Shown in pieces: positions 59,878-64,000 of a DNA stretch of 64,000 nucleotides. The stretch spans positions 12,647 to 76,646 of the forward strand of contig NZ_CABKRX010000036.1 of NCBI RefSeq assembly GCF_902374955.1, written 5' to 3'. Under the pieces are notes generated by a model. The model searched no databases and was not told the DNA's origin. It saw only the letters and a program-made list of their open reading frames with translations. This DNA is from Bacillus massilioanorexius (GTDB lineage Bacteria; Bacillota; Bacilli; Bacillales; DSM-1321). The position numbers were made by a program, and so were the translations under genes. Position 1 is the first letter of the stretch, and every line of letters begins with the position of its first letter.

Positions 59878-60567
59878 CTATGCAGCCATTTTAAGAGTAG
59901 GTGAAATAAAGTGTTTATTAAATGTATCATGTACCTTAGCTACACTTGCTTCTGTAGCTAGCGATCGAATGAACGGGATTCTAGATATTAATAGTTCCGG
60001 GTCTTGTTCTGTCAAACAATATTGTATCGTTTCAATAAGGAGTAATCGTTCCTCCTCATCCTCTGTTATATGATGAACAGGTGACCCTTCTTCAGTCTGA
60101 TGAGATAATCGCTTCTTCGCTCGAAATAATGCTGATTTAACTGCTGTCTCGCTTGTTTCCATCAGTAAGGAAATTTCTTTTATTTGAAATAAAAATACTT
60201 CCTTTAATACAAAAATAGTAGCTTGCTTTAATGTTAACTGCTGAAATAAAATTTCCACTTGTTCACATGCAGTATTCCCATTATTCATTTCCTGACGTAT
60301 CTCTTCTATCTCATCAACTATTTCAAAGCTACGCTTACGCACTTTATCAATCCAGTGATTATACGCCATTTTTTTAAGCAAAGAAGGTCGAATTTCCTTC
60401 TGATTCCGATAATGTTTTAATGTTTTGACAATGACATCCTGAAGTAAATCATCGCCATCCCACTTATTTTTTGATAAAAAATAACAATATCGTTTCAACT
60501 CTTCATAATACGAAAGAAAGTTAGGATTCGCCCGTTCATCTTTACATGAATCATTCACATCACTCAC
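59878..60567 (-). CDS. ECF-like RNA polymerase sigma factor
   Basis: A 229-residue sigma-70 family factor. Region 2 is YYEELKRYCYFLSKNKWDGDDLLQDVIVKTLKHY, and region 4 is LTLKQATIFVLKEVFLFQIKEISLLMETSETAVKSALFRAKKRL. About 70 residues follow region 4 (DEEERLLLIETIQYCL..) and have helical character; such tails sometimes self-regulate the factor. No anti-sigma gene is adjacent. clpP follows by 23 bases, so the factor probably drives or is coupled to ClpP production. A 24-bp inverted repeat lies upstream. Confidence 0.88.
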   Translation of the reverse strand: MSDVNDSCKDERANPNFLSYYEELKRYCYFLSKNKWDGDDLLQDVIVKTLKHYRNQKEIRPSLLKKMAYNHWIDKVRKRSFEIVDEIEEIRQEMNNGNTACEQVEILFQQLTLKQATIFVLKEVFLFQIKEISLLMETSETAVKSALFRAKKRLSHQTEEGSPVHHITEDEEERLLLIETIQYCLTEQDPELLISRIPFIRSLATEASVAKVHDTFNKHFISPTLKMAA

Positions 60568-60588
60568 TCCTTTAACACCTCTCTACTC

Positions 60589-60612
60589 TTTAAACGAATG
60601 AAATCGTTTAAA
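60589..60612 (-). promoter_or_regulatory. 24-bp inverted repeat before sigma-clpP
   Basis: TTTAAACGA and TCGTTTAAA are perfect 9-base arms with a 6-base spacer, 22-45 bases upstream of the sigma-factor start. Position fits an operator or promoter element; the binder is unknown. Confidence 0.65.
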
Positions 60613-60704
60613 AGATACGGGGTAGGAAGAAAAATTTTTAATAATAGTCTATTCGTAAAAAAACAGTTCGACTATTCTTATTATGCGTCAAGTTGACAAT
60701 CAAC

Positions 60705-61502
60705 TTACTGTCGTGCAAAATCATAATAATCCTGTGTATGAAAAGCAACAAAGCCACAAGATTCATATAATTTTAGGGCATTGTTATTTTTTGTTTCAAC
60801 TTCTAGATAGATATTAGAACAGATTGGACTTTCCTTTAAAACAACCTGTGTTAAAGCTGCTCTACCAAAACCTTTTCCTTGATATTGAGGTAATATAGCA
60901 AAGCCATATATCCAGCTTTGCTCGTTTGATCTCTCGATTCTTATTTTTCCTACAGCTTCTTTTTCTACTTCAACTATATAAGTTTGACCATTTTTACTTA
61001 ATACATTTGATGAATCTGAAACACCAAAACTTAATTGGTCAACTTGCATCAAAAATGGCAAATCCTCTTCTTTTGCCTCACGTAATACGATATTCGAGGT
61101 ATCATTCGTTAAAATCTTCTTATGCCATTTCATTTGATTTTCCGAAAAAGAATAAGAACATGAGTTTTTTTCTAACCATGCTTTCGCAGATTGGGAGTGT
61201 GCTGGAGCATTTATTAATATACGCCCATTATTAGGAATAATCATAAGAGCCTTAGAAAGTAATTGTGTGAATATCCCTTTTTTCCGATAATCAGGATGGA
61301 CCATCCCGCAAATTTCGTATTCCTCTCCAAATTTATAAACACCCAAAAATCCAACTAAACGGTTCTCTTCATAATGAAAAAAATCCATCTGCTCTGTTCT
61401 TGTTTTTAGTGTTTCCCAATTTAACTTTAATTCGATATCATCATAGTCTTCGCATATATCTTGTAAAACATATACGTCAAATAATTGTTTTTCAGTTAAC
61501 AT
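60705..61502 (-). CDS. tandem GNAT-family acetyltransferase
   Basis: A 265-residue protein with two GNAT-like halves. The first (residues ~1-130) has YEICGMVHPDYRKKGIFTQLLSKAL, a usable acetyl-CoA loop; the second (~136-265) has WIYGFAILPQYQGKGFGRAALTQVVLKE and LEVETKNNNALKLYESCGFVAFHTQDYY. The Q-x-x-G-x-G loop is canonical in the second half and less so (R-K-K-G-I-F) in the first. The substrate is unknown. It precedes the sigma-clpP unit without obvious linkage. Confidence 0.87.
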   Translation of the reverse strand: MLTEKQLFDVYVLQDICEDYDDIELKLNWETLKTRTEQMDFFHYEENRLVGFLGVYKFGEEYEICGMVHPDYRKKGIFTQLLSKALMIIPNNGRILINAPAHSQSAKAWLEKNSCSYSFSENQMKWHKKILTNDTSNIVLREAKEEDLPFLMQVDQLSFGVSDSSNVLSKNGQTYIVEVEKEAVGKIRIERSNEQSWIYGFAILPQYQGKGFGRAALTQVVLKESPICSNIYLEVETKNNNALKLYESCGFVAFHTQDYYDFARQ

Positions 61503-61519
61503 GTAGATCTCCTTTCAAG

Positions 61520-63151
61520 TTAAACCTTAAATATTTTTAATACGAAACATCGTTTCCATAGTACTGTATTAACAATAAGTAAGAGAATGATATATATTAT
61601 TATCCCATACATTCCTGCAAATCTAATAGCGAAGTGTACAACCGCTAACCCAATAAGGATGAAAAACATAAAAAAGGTTTTGATCGATTCTCCTTCAAAA
61701 TTATCATACCCCCTAGTGAACGGGGCTTCTCGACTAAATAGGCTAAAACTAATTAATACATATAATAGTAGATTTAAAGCAACCGCTACTAAATCAGGTA
61801 GAATACCAACCCCTAATAAAAAAGTAAAGATCAAACCTTGGATGAAAAATAACGGAAAAAAATATTGAACAGTAACAGCCTTTATACTCCCTTTTAAAAC
61901 GGCTCCCATATTAGTTATTGGTGCACATTTATATATCCACGAAGCTTTATAATTACTAGAATATTTCAGCATATAAATGACATTTGGAATAACAAGACCA
62001 GAAAAGTAAAGTAGTAAAAATAATTCAGATGAACGCGAACCTTCACTTACAAATTCCTTAAAGGATGTAATTAGGAAAATAAATGGAAAAACAATCGATA
62101 ATCCAAGTGACGGATACACTTTCAACTTAAACTCACGCTCATTTTTTATCATTTTTTTCGTGAAATGATAAAAAATTCTTTCCTCTCCACTCTTACAAAG
62201 CCATCGAGAAATAAGCGATGACAAGGGACTTTTTTTTCTTCTATTAGAATTACTTACAGCAGATAACTTAAGAAGATTTCTTTCAAAAATAGGAATCCAT
62301 TTGATATATAAAGAAATCGCAATGATTGGCACAATAACAGCTAATGTTGTAAAAACAATAATTGTAGAATAACTATTTCCATTCATCACTAAGTCATACG
62401 GTGCTCCGTACCATACAGGTATAATCAAATAATGCCACCATTTCGGATTAAAAACGGCTTCAAAATGGACATAATCAAACACCCTTATTAAAAATTGATA
62501 ACCAATTGCCATCGTTATTGTAAGGCCTATTTGCACATAGTTAATAATATTTTTTAATTTTTCTCCATCAAAAAATCGTAAAATCATCATGTATAATAAT
62601 GCTGTTATTACGATAATAAGTAGGTTTACCAACAATAATTCTATCAAGAAAGCAACAAAAAAGAGAATGCCGTATTTAATCAATCCAGCAACTAGAGATG
62701 GTCCAGCTAAACAAAGAGTAATAAATAACAAATAAATACTTATATGAATGATTTTAGCCATACCTAATGTTCGACCATCAACTGGCTTCGAAAGAATAAT
62801 TTCCTTGTCTTTCGTGTCAAGTAATACAGAAGAAAAATCTGAAATTAAAGAAGTCATCACTAAAAAAATTAATACGCCAAAAAACATACTCATTTGATAG
62901 ACAATATTTTGATTAATTAAAACAGTCGGTAACAAAAATAAGCCTAGTAAAGCATACAGCCACATTGAAGTAAGAAACTGGTTACGATCATTGTCTTTTT
63001 TCTTTTGATTACCTATTATGATAGGCGTTCTCCTTGCATCCATTATTAGCTTCATTTGTAAAATACGTCGCAAAATATCATAATCCATTTTCATTTTTTC
63101 AAACAAGGGACGAAAGCGGTCTAAAATTTTTAAAATCGTAAATTCTTTCAT
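61520..63151 (-). CDS. ABC-exporter permease
   Basis: Membrane protein of 543 residues and about twelve helices, with N-terminal cytosolic LKILDRFRPLFEKMKMDYDILRRILQMKLIMDARRTP, a DTKDKEIILSKPVDGRTLGMAKI loop and a basic cytosolic section (NRRKKSPLSSLISRWLCKSGEERIFYHFTKK). This matches the large Bacillus permeases that pair with one ABC ATPase. It begins three bases after the stop of the ATPase gene. Substrate unknown. Confidence 0.85.
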   Translation of the reverse strand: MKEFTILKILDRFRPLFEKMKMDYDILRRILQMKLIMDARRTPIIIGNQKKKDNDRNQFLTSMWLYALLGLFLLPTVLINQNIVYQMSMFFGVLIFLVMTSLISDFSSVLLDTKDKEIILSKPVDGRTLGMAKIIHISIYLLFITLCLAGPSLVAGLIKYGILFFVAFLIELLLVNLLIIVITALLYMMILRFFDGEKLKNIINYVQIGLTITMAIGYQFLIRVFDYVHFEAVFNPKWWHYLIIPVWYGAPYDLVMNGNSYSTIIVFTTLAVIVPIIAISLYIKWIPIFERNLLKLSAVSNSNRRKKSPLSSLISRWLCKSGEERIFYHFTKKMIKNEREFKLKVYPSLGLSIVFPFIFLITSFKEFVSEGSRSSELFLLLYFSGLVIPNVIYMLKYSSNYKASWIYKCAPITNMGAVLKGSIKAVTVQYFFPLFFIQGLIFTFLLGVGILPDLVAVALNLLLYVLISFSLFSREAPFTRGYDNFEGESIKTFFMFFILIGLAVVHFAIRFAGMYGIIIYIILLLIVNTVLWKRCFVLKIFKV

Positions 63152-63153
63152 CT

Positions 63154-63963
63154 CTAAACCTCATTTATAATCGTTACAAACTTTTCGGCTAATATTTCAT
63201 GATTATCAAAACCGGTCAATTGATTAAAAATTTCTTCTAAGGACCCTTCTTGATTATGATTTTTTAATTCTGCAAAGCTACCATCCGCAATGATTTCACC
63301 GTCTTTTAACAAAAGGATGCGACTACTGATTTTTTCAACTACCTCCATAATATGAGAAGAATAAAAAATCGTCTTACCTTGATTCGCCAGTTGAGCTAAT
63401 ATTTCTTTAATTACAATTACACTATTTGCATCAAGTCCACTTAAGGGTTCGTCTAAAAATAAAAGATCTGGATTATGTAATAAACTAGAGATAATCATTG
63501 TTTTTTGTTTCATACCTTTTGAATATGTTGAAATTCTCGCATCTATTACATGATTTATCCCTAAAATCTCCATTAAAGGTTCTGCTTTTCTTTCTACATC
63601 ATCTTCTGATAATCCGTACAACTGACCAATAAACGTTAAATATTCTCTCGCTGTTAAACTATCATATAAATCCGCAACTTCTGGTACATATCCAATCTTT
63701 TTCTTATAATCAATTTGACCATTCGCTATATCTTGACCAAAGATCTTTACTTCACCCCGAAATCCTTCAATCAAACCAAGCATAATTTTCACGGTAGTAC
63801 TTTTACCAGCACCATTCGGACCAATATATCCGATAATTTGTCCTTGGTGAACGTCTAAATTAATGCCCTTCAACACTTTCTTTCCACCGAAATTCATTTG
63901 CAAATTCTTCATTTGAATAATTGGTTCTGTAGCTAATTCCAAGGATTTCACCACTTTCTTCAT
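63154..63963 (-). CDS. ABC-exporter ATPase
   Basis: ATPase of about 269 residues: Walker A IGPNGAGKST, signature YSKGMKQK, Walker B LLFLDEPLSGLD, switch His in SSHIMEVVEKIS. The body begins at IIQMKNLQMNFGGKKVLKGINLDVHQGQ. Start is uncertain: GTG at 63981 and ATG at 63963 are in frame and neither has a good ribosome site, so the true start might also be further in. Coupled to the permease gene downstream. It lies close to the right edge, where an upstream gene may be cut off. Confidence 0.9.
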   Translation of the reverse strand: MKKVVKSLELATEPIIQMKNLQMNFGGKKVLKGINLDVHQGQIIGYIGPNGAGKSTTVKIMLGLIEGFRGEVKIFGQDIANGQIDYKKKIGYVPEVADLYDSLTAREYLTFIGQLYGLSEDDVERKAEPLMEILGINHVIDARISTYSKGMKQKTMIISSLLHNPDLLFLDEPLSGLDANSVIVIKEILAQLANQGKTIFYSSHIMEVVEKISSRILLLKDGEIIADGSFAELKNHNQEGSLEEIFNQLTGFDNHEILAEKFVTIINEV

Positions 63964-64000
63964 ACTATTCTTACTATTCACTTTAAAATAATTTCCAGTA

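Noticed and set aside
1..64000. tRNA, rRNA, CRISPR or intact insertion sequence
   Set aside because: No T-loop/anticodon patterns, rRNA core sequences, regularly spaced repeats or transposase motifs were found by reading both strands.

Overview
The window is chromosomal DNA of a low-GC, spore-forming Gram-positive rod of the family Bacillaceae. The block murF, cshA, uvsE, ydbT/ydbS, rhomboid, acpS and a YdcC-type lipoprotein, with ddl just upstream of murF, matches the gene order I know from the Bacillus cereus group and its relatives. Other typical Bacillus traits are the AGGAGG ribosome sites, a T-box leader, Fur, CsoR and NagR-like operators, frequent TTG/GTG starts, and a small protein of the SLPNIPNI spore-associated type. 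The exact species cannot be fixed from sequence reading alone. No rRNA, tRNA, phage, intact insertion sequence or CRISPR array was seen.

Layout. 1-15.1 kb: cell-wall and RNA housekeeping (lipoprotein, acpS, rhomboid, ydbS/ydbT, uvsE, cshA, murF, ddl), interrupted by a broken esterase gene, a HemAT-type oxygen sensor and a divergent SpoIIE-type phosphatase, then a dicarboxylate/amino-acid symporter. 15.1-23.6 kb: an unassigned protein, a RodA-type SEDS polymerase, a csoR-copZ-copA copper module, a phosphoglycerate-mutase-like enzyme, and an HxlR regulator beside a frameshifted RclA-type flavoprotein. 23.8-32.7 kb: an HlyD-like adaptor with a Yip1 protein, an NSS amino-acid transporter under a T-box that reads phenylalanine, and a spermidine/putrescine operon (regulator, potA, potB, potC, potD). 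33.2-44 kb: nagA-nagB-nagR, a MutS2-like ATPase, a hairpin-dense noncoding stretch with an ABC-permease remnant, and a lactose/cellobiose-type PTS with a MupG-like (DUF871) hydrolase and a LacI regulator. 44-48 kb: a Fur-boxed siderophore importer like yclNOPQ. 48-64 kb: two large YhgE/Pip proteins, a probable spore-protein pair, a TetR/MFS drug-efflux pair, a TudS-like desulfurase behind twin palindromes, an ECF-like sigma factor joined to a ClpP, a tandem GNAT protein and an ABC exporter.

How the genes work together. Amino-sugar recovery appears twice: nagA/nagB process GlcNAc-6-P, and the PTS plus MupG-like hydrolase may feed the same pathway from phosphorylated disaccharides. Several small regulons carry visible operators: CsoR on both csoR and copA, a probable HxlR site before the broken rclA, twin LacI sites, twin TetR sites, two Fur boxes, and a 24-bp inverted repeat before the sigma-clpP operon.

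The most interesting items are the sigma factor-ClpP operon, the twin 20-bp palindromes around the tudS promoter (with a third copy 38 kb away), the phenylalanine T-box on a transporter, the hairpin cluster at 38.3-38.7 kb, and a degenerate repeat family of about 70-100 bp scattered through intergenic DNA. Three genes are visibly decayed (esterase, rclA, an ABC permease), so this genome is losing accessory functions here.
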